Notes: generated from the sequence alone by a model not told the origin. A DNA stretch of 64,000 nt from Bog-756 sp963713625 (GCA_963713625.1 CAVQMN010000001.1:186001-250000); one strand, 5' to 3'. Shown: positions 33,194 through 42,032, counted from the stretch's first letter. A program made the numbers and translations.

Positions 33194-33495
33194 TGGCCGG
33201 TGGTGCGACCGTGACCGAGCCGATCAACTGGTTGAGCACCAAGGAGGCATCCGAGCGTCTGGGCATCACCCTGCGGAGTCTCTACCGGTTCATCGACGAG
33301 GGGGATCTGGTGGCGTACAAGTTCGGTCGGGTCATCCGCATCCAAGCGGTCGACGTGGACCGGTTCATCGAGGCCAGCCGGATCTCGCCGGGGAGCCTCG
33401 AACATCTGTACCCCGAGGTCAAAGGAAACGGGCGGCCCCATCCCGACGCCAACGGCGTGGTGGCCGAGGGTGTGGTCAGCAACGGGACGAGCTGA
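33193..33495 (+). CDS. Excisionase/MerR-like helix-turn-helix protein
   Basis: A 100-residue protein with one winged helix of the excisionase/BldC-like group: NWLSTKEASERLGITLRSLYRFIDEGDLVAYKFGRVIRI followed by VDRFIE. The remaining tail is hydrophilic. Such small proteins bind DNA architecturally, and nothing here suggests a mobile element; BldC-type regulators are related. The ATG overlaps the bldD-like stop by one base, so the two DNA-binding proteins are probably co-translated and may act together. Confidence 0.78.
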   Translation: MAGGATVTEPINWLSTKEASERLGITLRSLYRFIDEGDLVAYKFGRVIRIQAVDVDRFIEASRISPGSLEHLYPEVKGNGRPHPDANGVVAEGVVSNGTS

Positions 33496-33501
33496 GCGCC
33501 G

Positions 33502-33852
33502 ATGGCCGACTGCCTGTTCTGCGGCATCGTGGCCGGTGACGTGCCCGCCGACATCGTCCGGACCGACCAGCACACCGTGGCCTTCCGCGACATCAATCCG
33601 CAGGCCCCCGTGCACGTCCTGGTGGTACCGAGGCGCCACATCGTCGACGCCTCCACGGTCGCCGACCGCGACGCCACCGAAGTGACGGCGCTGCTCACCG
33701 CAGCCCGGGAGGTGGCGGAGGCCGAGGGCATCGGCGGCGAGGACCGCGGCTACCGGCTGGTCTTCAACGTGGGTCCCGACGCGTTGAACTCCGTGCCCCA
33801 CCTGCACCTCCATGTGCTGGGCGGGCGGGCCATGGACTGGCCCGCGGGCTGA
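33502..33852 (+). CDS. HIT family nucleotide hydrolase
   Basis: A 116-residue histidine-triad protein. CLFCGIVAGDVPADIV is the common start with a Cys pair, DINPQAPVHVLVVPRRHI is the core strand region, and HLHLHVLGGRAM is the catalytic triad with the middle His as nucleophile. HIT proteins hydrolyse nucleoside phosphoramidates such as AMP-lysine. The gene lies between the regulators and phoH with a 6-base upstream gap. Normal length. Confidence 0.93.
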   Translation: MADCLFCGIVAGDVPADIVRTDQHTVAFRDINPQAPVHVLVVPRRHIVDASTVADRDATEVTALLTAAREVAEAEGIGGEDRGYRLVFNVGPDALNSVPHLHLHVLGGRAMDWPAG

Positions 33853-33906
33853 TCGCCCGGAGACGTCCGGCTCCGGTTGATCGGATCGTCGTCCCCGGTC
33901 CGCTGG

Positions 33907-33912
33907 TAGGGT
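33907..33912 (+). promoter_or_regulatory. Probable -10 box of phoH operon (TAGGGT)
   Basis: TAGGGT lies 16 bases before the phoH GTG at 33929, leaving a leader of roughly 8-10 bases. No -35 element is clear. Confidence 0.4.
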
Positions 33913-33928
33913 CGGGCCCAGAACGCAC

Positions 33929-34894
33929 GTGGCAGGCACCCAGGTCAAAATTCTCGTTCCCGGCAACCACCTCATGGCCGGCCTCCTCGGCCAGCGCGAC
34001 GAGTTGCTGCGGCTGGTCGAGGGGGCGTTCGACGATGTCCGCATCGCCGTGCGGGGCAACGAGATCTCCATCGAGGGAGACGGCGCCGAACGGGTGGGGG
34101 CGCTCTTCGAGGAGTTGATCATCCTCCTCGAGTCGGGCCAGGGGCTCGATGCCGTCCAGGTCAATCGGACCATCGACATGATGGACGGTGATGTCCGACC
34201 CTCGGAGGTCCTCACCTCCGAGCTCCTCCGCTCCTCGCGGGGGAGGACGGTACGCCCGAAGACCGGCGGACAGAAGGCCTACGCCGACGCCATCGCCTCC
34301 AATATCGTGACCTTCGGCATCGGGCCGGCCGGGACGGGCAAGTCCTACCTGGCGGTGGCGCTGGCCGTCCAGGCCCTGCAGGCCCGCCAGGTCAACCGGA
34401 TCATCCTGACCCGTCCGGCGGTCGAGGCCGGTGAGCGGCTGGGCTTCCTCCCCGGCGACCTGATGGCCAAGGTCGACCCCTACCTCCGACCCCTGTACGA
34501 CGCGCTCCACGACCTGCTCGAACCGGAAGGGGCCCAGCGGTTGATCGACCGGGGTGCCGTCGAGGTGGCCCCGCTGGCCTTCATGCGGGGGCGGACGCTC
34601 AACAACAGCTTCATCATCCTGGACGAGGCCCAGAACACCAGCCCGGAGCAGATGAAGATGTTCCTCACCCGCATCGGATTCGGATCCAAAGCGGTCATCA
34701 CCGGTGACGTCACCCAGATCGACGTGGCCGGGGGGCGATCGGGCCTCGTGGGCCTGGAGCCGGTGCTGTCGGGCGTGCCCGACCTGGCCTTCGTCCATCT
34801 CACCAGCCGCGACGTCGTCCGCCACCGCATCGTGGCCGACATCGTGGCCGCCTACGAGCACGGGCAGCCGAAGGACGACCGCCGTGACCCTTGA
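33929..34894 (+). CDS. phoH: PhoH-like ATPase
   Basis: A 321-residue PhoH/PhoL protein: a KH-like amino part (RIAVRGNEISIEGD) and a P-loop ATPase domain with Walker A GIGPAGTGKSYLA near residue 130 and Walker B FIILDEAQNTSPEQMKMFLTR near 225. PhoH is a predicted RNA-acting ATPase that functions with YbeY. Start GTG 33929 gives MAGTQVKILVPG. The ybeY start lies inside its last four codons, so the two are coupled. This phoH-ybeY-CNNM-era order is widespread in bacteria. Confidence 0.94.
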   Translation: MAGTQVKILVPGNHLMAGLLGQRDELLRLVEGAFDDVRIAVRGNEISIEGDGAERVGALFEELIILLESGQGLDAVQVNRTIDMMDGDVRPSEVLTSELLRSSRGRTVRPKTGGQKAYADAIASNIVTFGIGPAGTGKSYLAVALAVQALQARQVNRIILTRPAVEAGERLGFLPGDLMAKVDPYLRPLYDALHDLLEPEGAQRLIDRGAVEVAPLAFMRGRTLNNSFIILDEAQNTSPEQMKMFLTRIGFGSKAVITGDVTQIDVAGGRSGLVGLEPVLSGVPDLAFVHLTSRDVVRHRIVADIVAAYEHGQPKDDRRDP

Positions 34895-35390
34895 CGTCTA
34901 CGCCGCCGACGAGCAGGCGGATCATCCGGTGGCGGTCGAGCGGTGGTCGCAGCTGGCCCGTTCGGTCCTCACCGCGGAAGGGATCGTGAGCGATACCGAG
35001 GTGTCACTCCTGTTCGTCGACGAGGCCACCATCGCGTCGCTGAACGAGCGCTTCCTCGAGGGGGAGGGGCCGACCGATGTCCTGGCCTTCCCCATCGAGG
35101 ACGAGGCCGACCGGGGTGGGCGGTCGCCGGACGAGGGAGGAACCGGCCCCGGGTCGATGGAGGCGGAGACCGGCCGGCTGTTCCTCCTCGGCGACGTGGT
35201 CATCTGCCCGTCGGTGGCGGCCCGCAACGCCGTCGACCACGGGGCCACCTTCGACGACGAGATCGCCCTCCTCGTCGTGCACGGGATCCTCCACCTGCTC
35301 GGGATGGACCACCAGGTCGACGAGGAAGCCGAGAGGATGGAGCAGCGCGAGCAACAGCTGTTGGCTCGGTACTACCGCGTGGCTTCGTGA
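34884..35390 (+). CDS. ybeY: Endoribonuclease YbeY, rRNA maturation factor
   Basis: A 168-residue single-strand endoribonuclease needed for 16S rRNA 3-prime processing and 70S quality control. The zinc signature HGILHLLGMDH is at about residues 131-141, and the conserved LNERFLEGEGPTDVLAFP is near 55. An acidic insertion of about 20 residues (EADRGGRSPDEGGTG) follows the TDVLAFP strand. GTG at 34884 overlaps phoH by 11 bases; its stop overlaps the CNNM start (GTGA). Confidence 0.94.
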   Translation: MTLDVYAADEQADHPVAVERWSQLARSVLTAEGIVSDTEVSLLFVDEATIASLNERFLEGEGPTDVLAFPIEDEADRGGRSPDEGGTGPGSMEAETGRLFLLGDVVICPSVAARNAVDHGATFDDEIALLVVHGILHLLGMDHQVDEEAERMEQREQQLLARYYRVAS

Positions 35391-36700
35391 CCACCGGTGG
35401 CGGCGTGGTGATGGCGACCGGCTCGTTCACGGTGAGCGACGGGATCCTGCTGGTCGTGGTGCTGGTGCTGCTGGCGGTGTCGGCGGTGCTGGCGCTGGCC
35501 GAGACGAGCCTGGTCCGCATGAGCCGGGCCAAGGCCCTGGCCCTGGTGGACGACGGACGCCGAGGGGCGAAGGTGCTGGTCCGGCTCACCGAGAACCCGC
35601 AGGGATTTCTCAACCCGGTCCTGCTCATGGTCCTCATCTGCCAGCTGGTGGTGGCCACGTTGGTCGGGATCCTGGCCCACAGCTGGTTCGGGGCCTGGGG
35701 CGTGGCCGCGGCCACGGTGTTCGAGATCGTGGTCATCTTCGTGCTGGGGGAGGCGGTCCCGAAGAATTGGGCCGTCCACCACCCCGAACGGGCCGCCCTG
35801 TTCAGTGCACCGCTGGTTTCGGCCGTGGTCCGGTTCTGGCCGGTGCGCGTGGTGTCCGGGGCGTTGATCGGCCTGGCCAATCTGCTCATCGGCGAGCAGG
35901 GCCAGTACCTCGGGTCCGGAGTGACCGAGTCCGAGCTGCTGGCCATGGCCGACGTGGCCGTGGAGGGCGATGTGATCGAGACCGAGGAACGCGCCTTCAT
36001 CCGGTCGATCATCGAGTTCGGTGACACCGTGGTCCGTGAGGTGATGGTGCCCCGGCCCGACATGGTGACCGTCGGTGCCGATGAGACGGTCGAGGTGGCC
36101 CTCGAGCGGGCGCTCGAAGACGGCTTCAGCCGGGTGCCGGCCGTCGAGCTCCAGGTCGATGACGTCGTCGGGATCGCCTACACCAAGGACATGATCCGCA
36201 CCGTGCGTTCCGGCCACGGGGCCGACCCGGTGCGGTCCCATCTCCGGGAGGCCCACTTCGTGCCCGAGACCAAGCGGGTCTCCGACCTGATGCGTGAGAT
36301 GCAGGCCGAAAGCTTCCACCAGGCCGTGGTGGTCAACGAGTACGGCGGCACCGCCGGGCTGGTCACGCTCGAGGATCTCATCGAGGAGCTGGTGGGGGAG
36401 ATCGTCGACGAGTTCGATGTCGAAGAGGCCCCCTACGAGCGCCTGGGCTCGGGCGAGCTGCGGGTCAGTGCCCGGCTGCCCGTCGACGAGGTCAACGAGC
36501 TCATCCACGCCGAGCTGCCCACCGGGGCCTGGGACACCATCGGGGGACTGGTCTTCGACCTCCTCGGCCACGTGCCCGTGGCCGGGGAGTCGGTGTCGCT
36601 GGACGGGATGCGGCTGGTGGCCGACCGGGTCAACGGCCGCCGGATCGAGCGGGTCAGGATCGTCCCGGTCGGCGCCTCCCCGGCGGACGGGGCCGAGTGA
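35387..36700 (+). CDS. CNNM/CorC-type membrane protein with CBS pair
   Basis: A 437-residue HlyC/CorC (CNNM, DUF21) protein, a putative magnesium or cation transporter. Several hydrophobic segments occupy residues 10-180 (ILLVVVLVLLAVSAVLALAE, then PVLLMVLICQLVVATLVGIL). A CBS-domain pair follows (IIEFGDTVVREVMVPRPDM and NEYGGTAGLVTLEDLIEEL), then the CorC_HlyC domain. GTG 35387 is taken because it overlaps the ybeY stop; ATG 35411 is an alternative. Its own stop overlaps the era start. Ion specificity unknown. Confidence 0.9.
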   Translation: MTTGGGVVMATGSFTVSDGILLVVVLVLLAVSAVLALAETSLVRMSRAKALALVDDGRRGAKVLVRLTENPQGFLNPVLLMVLICQLVVATLVGILAHSWFGAWGVAAATVFEIVVIFVLGEAVPKNWAVHHPERAALFSAPLVSAVVRFWPVRVVSGALIGLANLLIGEQGQYLGSGVTESELLAMADVAVEGDVIETEERAFIRSIIEFGDTVVREVMVPRPDMVTVGADETVEVALERALEDGFSRVPAVELQVDDVVGIAYTKDMIRTVRSGHGADPVRSHLREAHFVPETKRVSDLMREMQAESFHQAVVVNEYGGTAGLVTLEDLIEELVGEIVDEFDVEEAPYERLGSGELRVSARLPVDEVNELIHAELPTGAWDTIGGLVFDLLGHVPVAGESVSLDGMRLVADRVNGRRIERVRIVPVGASPADGAE

Positions 36701-37656
36701 CGGCCTTCCGCTCGGGCTTCGCCGCCGTCGTCGGACGACCCAACGTGGGGAAGTCCACGTTGGTCAACACCATGGTGGGCACCAAGGTGACCATCACCTC
36801 GCCCCGGCCCAACACCACCCGGTCCCAGGTGCGCGGCGTCCTCAACCGACCCGGGGCCCAGGTGGTGCTGGTCGATACGCCGGGACTGCACAAGCCGCGC
36901 ACGGCACTGGGCGAGCGTATGAACGAGTCGGCCACGTCATCGCTCGACGATGTGGATGTGGTCATGGCCCTGGTCGAGGCCAGCGGGGCCGTCGGCCCCG
37001 GCGACCGGATGGTCCTCACCCAGTCGGCCCTCCGGGTGCGGGCCATGGCCCGGGCCGCCACCCTTCAGGCTGAGCTGTCGACCGGAGCCGGTGGGGAGGC
37101 GGGCCGGCCCGCGCTGCTGGTGGTGGTCAACAAGATCGACCGGGTCGGGGGCGACGGTGTCCTCACCCACCTGACCGCGGTGTCCTCGGTGATCGAGGGC
37201 ATCGACGAGGAAGCGGGCGGGCCGCCCATCCCCGTCGAGTACTTTCCGGTGTCCGCCACCTCGGGCGAGGGGGTGGAAGCGCTGGTCGAGGCGACGGTGG
37301 CCCGGATGCCGGTGGGACCGCGCTACTACCCCGAGGGGATGGTCACCGACGTGGCCGAGGCCTTCTGGGTGGCCGACCTGGTCCGCGAGGAGCTGCTCCA
37401 CCGCGTGCAGGACGAACTCCCCCACAGCATCGCCTGCCGGGTCACCGAGTGGGAGTGGCCGCGGGTCCGGTGCGAGATCCTCGTCGAGCGCGACTCACAA
37501 AAGGGGATCGTGATCGGCAAGGGAGGGGCGACCCTCAAAGAGGTGGGGACGGCGGTCCGGGCCCAGATGCCGCCCGGTGCCTTCCTCGAGCTCTTCGTGC
37601 GGGTGGAGAAGCGGTGGCAGCACCGTGAGGACGCGCTGGACCGACTCGGTTTCTGA
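36697..37656 (+). CDS. era: GTPase Era
   Basis: A 319-residue Era, which binds the 3-prime end of 16S rRNA during 30S assembly. G1 is GRPNVGKSTLVN, G2 the TTRSQVRG region, G3 DTPGLHKP and G4 NKIDR. The carboxyl KH domain carries IVIGKGGATLKEVGTAVR and the ending FLELFVRVEKRWQHREDALDRLGF-type segment. There is an insertion rich in Gly and Ala between G3 and G4. It is coupled to the CNNM gene by GTGA and faces the dinG-like gene across a tandem repeat. Confidence 0.96.
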   Translation: MTAFRSGFAAVVGRPNVGKSTLVNTMVGTKVTITSPRPNTTRSQVRGVLNRPGAQVVLVDTPGLHKPRTALGERMNESATSSLDDVDVVMALVEASGAVGPGDRMVLTQSALRVRAMARAATLQAELSTGAGGEAGRPALLVVVNKIDRVGGDGVLTHLTAVSSVIEGIDEEAGGPPIPVEYFPVSATSGEGVEALVEATVARMPVGPRYYPEGMVTDVAEAFWVADLVREELLHRVQDELPHSIACRVTEWEWPRVRCEILVERDSQKGIVIGKGGATLKEVGTAVRAQMPPGAFLELFVRVEKRWQHREDALDRLGF

Positions 37657-37685
37657 CCCGGCCCGGCCGGCCGGCCCACCCCTGC

Positions 37686-37747
37686 CTCAGTCGTCTGCCT
37701 CAGTCGTCTGTCTCAGTCGTCTGTCTCAGTCGTCTGTCTCAGTCGTC
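37686..37747. repeat. 13-bp tandem repeat, nearly five copies, between era and dinG-like gene
   Basis: CTCAGTCGTCTGT-type units begin at 37686, 37699, 37712, 37725 and 37738 (the last partial). The last holds the stop codon of the minus-strand helicase and its final Asp codons. Each unit has a TCA (minus-strand TGA); with a 13-bp period the stops occupy all three frames. Confidence 0.92.
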
Positions 37748-39946
37748 GGTGGTGATCCGGCGCAGGAAGGCCTCCACCTCGGACCGGTCGACGGTGCGCT
37801 TCATCGGGGGCACCCGGGCCAGCAGGGAACCCCGGTACCGGGCGGTGGCCAGGCGGCTGTCCAACACGGCGACCACACCCCGGTCGCGGGCCGTGCGGAT
37901 GAGCCGTCCCGCCCCCTGGGCCAGCAGTGTGCCCGCCCGGGGCAGATCGACGGCGGAGAAGGCCCCGGGGCCGGCCCGGTCACGCCGGGCTTGCAACACC
38001 GGTTCGTCAGGCCGGGGGAACGGGATGCGGTCGAGGGTCACCAGGCTGAGTGTCCGCCCCGGGATATCGACCCCCTGCCAGAAGCCGAGGGTGGCGAAGA
38101 GGCAGGTTTCCTCGCTCTTCGAAAAGGCGTCGATGAGCGCCGGCTTGGGCAGGTCGGACTGGGACAACAGCGGAAACGGGAGACGGTCGGACAGGACGTC
38201 GACGGCCGCGTTCATGGCCCGCCAGCTGGTGAACAGGGCCAGGGTGCGGCCACCGGCGGCGTTGATCAAGGCTTCGAGCTCGTCGTGCAGCGCGGGCTCC
38301 GACTCCGGTCGTCTGCGGTCGGGCAGTCGCTGGGCCACGTAGAGCATGGCGTGATCCGGATAGTCGAAGGGGCTGCCCACGTCGAGCTCGTCCGAGGCCC
38401 CGGCGGGCAGCCCGAGGCGCTCGGCCAGCCCGATGGGGACGGTCGCCGAGGTGAGCACGCCGGTCACCGTGCCCCACAGCTGCTCGGCCAGGAGCGGTCC
38501 CACGTCGATGGGGGAGACCCGCAGGCTCGGCGACCGGGTGCCACGGTCCACCCAGGCCACCTCGTCGTCGGTCAGGACGGTGAGCCGGGCCAGGTCGGCG
38601 GCCAGGTGCCCGGCGGCCAGCTGGACGCGATCCCGGCGGGACCGGTTGGCCGACGACTCGCTGTCCCCGGCCTCTCGCTCGGAGCGGCGTAGCGAGTCGA
38701 CCAGCCGGGCCACCCGGCCCGAGGCCAGGGCCAGCACCGTGGCCAGCCCGGCCCCGCCGTCGGGTGGGGCGGGACGGGGCCGGGGCGCCGGCTCCCTCGG
38801 TGCCGGTTCGGGCAGGCCGAGGTCGAGACCCTGCGGCTCGACCCGGGGGGGCGGGACCTCACCCGGGCCGTCCGACTCGGGGCGTTGTCGGTCCCGAGCG
38901 CCCCCCCTGATCTCGTCGTGCGGGATGCGGAGCCCGGCCCGCGGGCCGATGGCTCGCTGGAAGAGATCGCCCACCTCGGACACGGCGTCGGCCGCGTCCA
39001 CCGCCCCGGCCACGGCCGGATCGAGCAGGGGCCGGGCCGTGGCCGCCAGGGCCCGGAAGCGCCCGGGGCCGATGTCGACGCCGAGGCTGTCGGTCATCAC
39101 TTCTTCGACCTCGTGGGCCTCGTCGAACACGGTGACCTCATGGGGCGGTAGCACGGCCCCGCCACTGGCCAGATGGGCACCGTAGAGATGGGTGTTGACG
39201 ACGACCACGTCGGCGGCGGCGGCCCGGGCCCTGGCGTCCTCGGCGAAGCAGTCGCGGCCCGACGGGCACCGGAAGGCCCCCGGGCACTCCCGGGCGGTGG
39301 TCGAGACCATGGCCCAGGCCCGGAAGTGCGGTTCGAATTCGAGCTCGGCGCGGTCGCCGGTCACCGTGTCGCCGGCCCACCGCACGAGCTGCCTGACCTG
39401 GTCACCCAGCCGACCGCTGTCGACCACCGTGTCGCGCTCGCCCTCCCCGGGCGGGCTCCCACCCCCGTCGGGGTCGACGGCATCGACGTCGCCCTCACCC
39501 GGGGTCAGGGGGTCGTCGGCATCGGGAGGGTCGGCGCCGGTCGGGGTGAGCGAAAGCTGTTCGCCCCGCCCGCCGATCTCAGCCACCCGCTGGCGGCACA
39601 GGTAGTTGCTCCGTCCCTTCAGGACGGCGAAGGAGAGGTCCCGCCCCATGGCCGTGGCGATCAGGGGCAGGTCGTGGTGGGCCAGCTGGTCCTGGAGCGC
39701 CTTGGTGGCGGTGGCCACCACCACCCGCTGCCCGGCCAGGACGGCGGGGATGAGATAGGCCAGCGATTTGCCGGTGCCGGTGCCGGCCTGGACGACCAGG
39801 TGACGCCGGTCGGCGATGGCCCGGCCCACGGCCGAGGCCATCTGGCGTTGGCCCGGACGGGACTCGCCGCCACCGGGCAGCGCCGCGGCCACGCGGGCCA
39901 GGGTGCCGGTCACCTCGTCCGTCACCTCGTCGGTCACCTCGGTCAT
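37739..39946 (-). CDS. dinG: DinG/XPD-type ATP-dependent DNA helicase
   Basis: A 735-residue superfamily 2 iron-sulfur helicase. Walker A is VQAGTGTGKSLAYLIP near residue 55. Cysteines consistent with the 4Fe-4S site are YLCRQR, TARECPGAFRCPSGRDCF. The DEAH box is VFDEAHEVEE near 275, and motifs V-VI are LGFWQGVDIPGRTLSLVTLDRIPFPRP and QGAGRLIRTARDRG. Two long Pro/Asp/Gly-rich insertions enlarge the protein. It probably unwinds DNA or R-loops in repair. ATG 39946 follows TAGGGT by 6 bases. The first residues repeat VTDE. Confidence 0.9.
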   Translation of the reverse strand: MTEVTDEVTDEVTGTLARVAAALPGGGESRPGQRQMASAVGRAIADRRHLVVQAGTGTGKSLAYLIPAVLAGQRVVVATATKALQDQLAHHDLPLIATAMGRDLSFAVLKGRSNYLCRQRVAEIGGRGEQLSLTPTGADPPDADDPLTPGEGDVDAVDPDGGGSPPGEGERDTVVDSGRLGDQVRQLVRWAGDTVTGDRAELEFEPHFRAWAMVSTTARECPGAFRCPSGRDCFAEDARARAAAADVVVVNTHLYGAHLASGGAVLPPHEVTVFDEAHEVEEVMTDSLGVDIGPGRFRALAATARPLLDPAVAGAVDAADAVSEVGDLFQRAIGPRAGLRIPHDEIRGGARDRQRPESDGPGEVPPPRVEPQGLDLGLPEPAPREPAPRPRPAPPDGGAGLATVLALASGRVARLVDSLRRSEREAGDSESSANRSRRDRVQLAAGHLAADLARLTVLTDDEVAWVDRGTRSPSLRVSPIDVGPLLAEQLWGTVTGVLTSATVPIGLAERLGLPAGASDELDVGSPFDYPDHAMLYVAQRLPDRRRPESEPALHDELEALINAAGGRTLALFTSWRAMNAAVDVLSDRLPFPLLSQSDLPKPALIDAFSKSEETCLFATLGFWQGVDIPGRTLSLVTLDRIPFPRPDEPVLQARRDRAGPGAFSAVDLPRAGTLLAQGAGRLIRTARDRGVVAVLDSRLATARYRGSLLARVPPMKRTVDRSEVEAFLRRITTDD

Positions 39947-39952
39947 CCACCG

Positions 39953-39958
39953 ACCCTA
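39953..39958 (-). promoter_or_regulatory. Leaderless -10 box of the dinG-like gene (TAGGGT)
   Basis: TAGGGT on the minus strand lies 6 bases before the ATG at 39946. No LexA-type palindrome is apparent. Confidence 0.5.
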
Positions 39959-40022
39959 TCGGCGGTGCCGGCCGGCACCCGAGCCCCCCGGCACCCGGCC
40001 CCGCGGTCCGGTCCGGGCCCGG

Positions 40023-40781
40023 TCAGTGCCATGCCACGGCCAGTCCGACGGCGACCCCGAGCCCGACCACCACGATGGTCCAGCGCAGGCCGCGGGCGGG
40101 CAGCCGACGGCCGTAGCGGCCCCCGACCTGGCCGCCGATGACCGAGCCGGCCGCGATGAGCCCGGCCACCGACCACGAGACGTGGGTGGTGGCCACGAAG
40201 AAGATCCCGGCCACGGCGTTGACCGTGAGGGCCAGCGCGTTCTTCGTGCCGTTGAGACGCTGCAGGTCGTCCTCGATGAAAATGGCCAGCAGGGCGATGA
40301 GGATCACGCCCTGGGCCGCCCCGAAGTAGCCGCCGTAGATCCCGGTGAGGAAGACCCCGGCCAGCAGGGCCACCCCTCCGTGCGCCTGCCGGTTGCCCCG
40401 GCGCTCGAGGCCGGCGCTGATCCTGGGCTGGAGGGCCATGAGCACGGCGGCCAGGGCGATGAGGGCGGGCACCGCCGCCTTGAACACGCTGTGGGGCAGG
40501 CCGAGGAGGAGGACGGCCCCGAGCAACCCGCCGAGGAGGGACGCACTCCCGAGTTTGACCAGGCGCGCCCGCTGGCCGACCAGCTCGCGACGGTAGGCCA
40601 CGGTGGCGCTGACGTTTCCGGGCACCAGGCCGACATTGTTGGACACGTTGGCCAGCACCGGGGGGTAGCCCAGGGCCAGCAGGGTGGGGAAGGTGATCAG
40701 TGAGCCCGAGCCGACGATCACGTTGACGGTGCCCGCGGCGAGGCCGGCGGCGAAGATGGCCAGGGCATCCAGCGGGGACAT
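40023..40781 (-). CDS. TauE/SafE family membrane transporter
   Basis: A 252-residue polytopic membrane protein with about eight hydrophobic spans. The two TauE half-repeats begin IFAAGLAAGTVNVIVGSGSLITFPTLL-type (Gly-Ser-Gly-Ser turn) and LAGVFLTGIYGGYFGAAQGVIL, and SNNVGLVPGNVSATVAYRREL is typical. The family exports sulfite, sulfoacetate or related organosulfur anions; the actual substrate is unknown. It follows the dinG-like promoter region on the same strand and is divergent from uppS. Confidence 0.87.
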   Translation of the reverse strand: MSPLDALAIFAAGLAAGTVNVIVGSGSLITFPTLLALGYPPVLANVSNNVGLVPGNVSATVAYRRELVGQRARLVKLGSASLLGGLLGAVLLLGLPHSVFKAAVPALIALAAVLMALQPRISAGLERRGNRQAHGGVALLAGVFLTGIYGGYFGAAQGVILIALLAIFIEDDLQRLNGTKNALALTVNAVAGIFFVATTHVSWSVAGLIAAGSVIGGQVGGRYGRRLPARGLRWTIVVVGLGVAVGLAVAWH

Positions 40782-40887
40782 GGGGAGGGTCTAGTGCCCG
40801 CGGCCCCGGCACTCAAGACCCAGGGGGGACCGCCCGTCCGGAAGGGGCAGGGCCCGTCGGTGGGCACGGCCCACGCCGGTGAGACAG

Positions 40888-40893
40888 TAGGTT
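40888..40893 (+). promoter_or_regulatory. Leaderless -10 box of uppS (TAGGTT)
   Basis: TAGGTT lies 6 bases before the GTG at 40900. Confidence 0.5.
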
Positions 40894-40899
40894 CGCACC

Positions 40900-41670
40900 G
40901 TGCAACGGGAACAGGCCGGTGACGGAGAGGAACGGAGCGGGCACCGTCCCATCGTGACCGCAGCCGACCTGGCCGGGGGTCCGGTCCCCGCCCACGTGGC
41001 CTGCGTCATGGACGGCAACGGGCGCTGGGCGGCCCGGCGCGGGCTTCCCCGGACCGAGGGACATGCCGCCGGTGAGGCGGCACTGCTCGACGCCGTCGAA
41101 GGGGCGCTCGAGCTCGGCATCCCCTGGATCACCATGTACGCCTTCTCCACCGAGAACTGGCGTCGTCCGGCCGACGAGGTGCGGTACCTCATGGGATTCA
41201 ACGAGAGCCTCCTCGTCCGCCGGCGTGACGAGCTGCACGAGAAGGGCGTGCGCATCCGCTTCGCCGGTCGCCGCGACTGGAGGGTGCCGAAGCGGGTCCT
41301 GCGCCGGATGGACGAGTCCATCGAGCTGACGGCCCGGAACCGCCGGTGCACGTTGACCATGGCGTTCAACTACGGGGGCCGGGCCGAGATCGTCGACGCC
41401 GTCAAGCGCCTGGTGTCCGACGGAGTGCCGGCCGACAAGGTCGACGAGAAGGCCATCCGCTCCCGGCTCTACTTCCCCGACCAGCCCGACCCCGACCTGG
41501 TCATCCGGACCTCCGGTGAACGGCGGATCTCCAACTTCCTCCTCTGGCAGTTGGCCTACAGCGAACTGGTCTTCGATGATGTGCTGTGGCCCGACTTCCG
41601 TCGCACCCATCTGTTCGAGGCGGTCCGCGACTTCCAGCAGCGGCAGCGCCGCTACGGGGGTGTGACCTGA
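40900..41670 (+). CDS. uppS: Isoprenyl (polyprenyl) diphosphate synthase, cis type
   Basis: A 256-residue cis-prenyltransferase that builds the polyprenyl diphosphate carrier for cell-wall and glycan synthesis. The catalytic Asp is in CVMDGNGRWAARRGLPR near residue 35, followed by GHAAGEAALLDAV, YAFSTENWRRP, and the late RTSGERRISNFLLWQLAYSEL with the diphosphate-binding Arg. The carboxyl end FQQRQRRYGG is standard. GTG at 40900. Chain length (C50 or C55) cannot be read. It heads an operon with a small membrane protein and recO. Confidence 0.95.
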   Translation: MQREQAGDGEERSGHRPIVTAADLAGGPVPAHVACVMDGNGRWAARRGLPRTEGHAAGEAALLDAVEGALELGIPWITMYAFSTENWRRPADEVRYLMGFNESLLVRRRDELHEKGVRIRFAGRRDWRVPKRVLRRMDESIELTARNRRCTLTMAFNYGGRAEIVDAVKRLVSDGVPADKVDEKAIRSRLYFPDQPDPDLVIRTSGERRISNFLLWQLAYSELVFDDVLWPDFRRTHLFEAVRDFQQRQRRYGGVT

Positions 41671-42032
41671 TGGCCCCGAGCCCTGTCATCCGCGGTCGGC
41701 CCGGCAGCCGCCAGCCCGACGACACCGGTGGGGTGTGGATCGTCACCGGCATCGTCCTCGGCGTCCTGCTCTACGGCTTCATCGTGCTCATGGACGTGGC
41801 CGGCTTCACCGTGGTCGCCCCCCTGGTGATCATTCCGCCGGTGCTGGTGGCGCTCATCGCCGGGAACAACCTGCTGGGTGGGGGACGGACCCACGGCCGG
41901 TCCCCCGGTCGCCCGGTGGGTGGTGGGCAGGCACCCCTGTCCTCCTCGGGGCCGAACGGTCCGGTCAAGCCCGCAACGGGGGCCGCGCCCCGGCCCGGCC
42001 CGGTCGCCGAGGAGCCACGCGACCCGCGATGA
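41670..42032 (+). CDS. Small membrane protein of unknown function
   Basis: A 120-residue protein with two predicted membrane spans, VWIVTGIVLGVLLYGFIVLM and VAPLVIIPPVLVALIAG, and a disordered Pro/Gly-rich tail. No domain recognised. Its ATG overlaps the uppS stop (TGATGG) and its stop overlaps recO (ATGA), so it is translated as part of the uppS-recO operon. Confidence 0.7.
   Translation: MAPSPVIRGRPGSRQPDDTGGVWIVTGIVLGVLLYGFIVLMDVAGFTVVAPLVIIPPVLVALIAGNNLLGGGRTHGRSPGRPVGGGQAPLSSSGPNGPVKPATGAAPRPGPVAEEPRDPR

Noticed and set aside
33193..33495. Xis-like gene as evidence of a prophage or integrative element
   Set aside because: It is embedded in a conserved housekeeping operon with no integrase, and the fold is also used by BldC-type regulators.
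37686..37747. Repeat array considered as CRISPR
   Set aside because: Units are 13 bp, contiguous and without spacers, and no cas gene is present.
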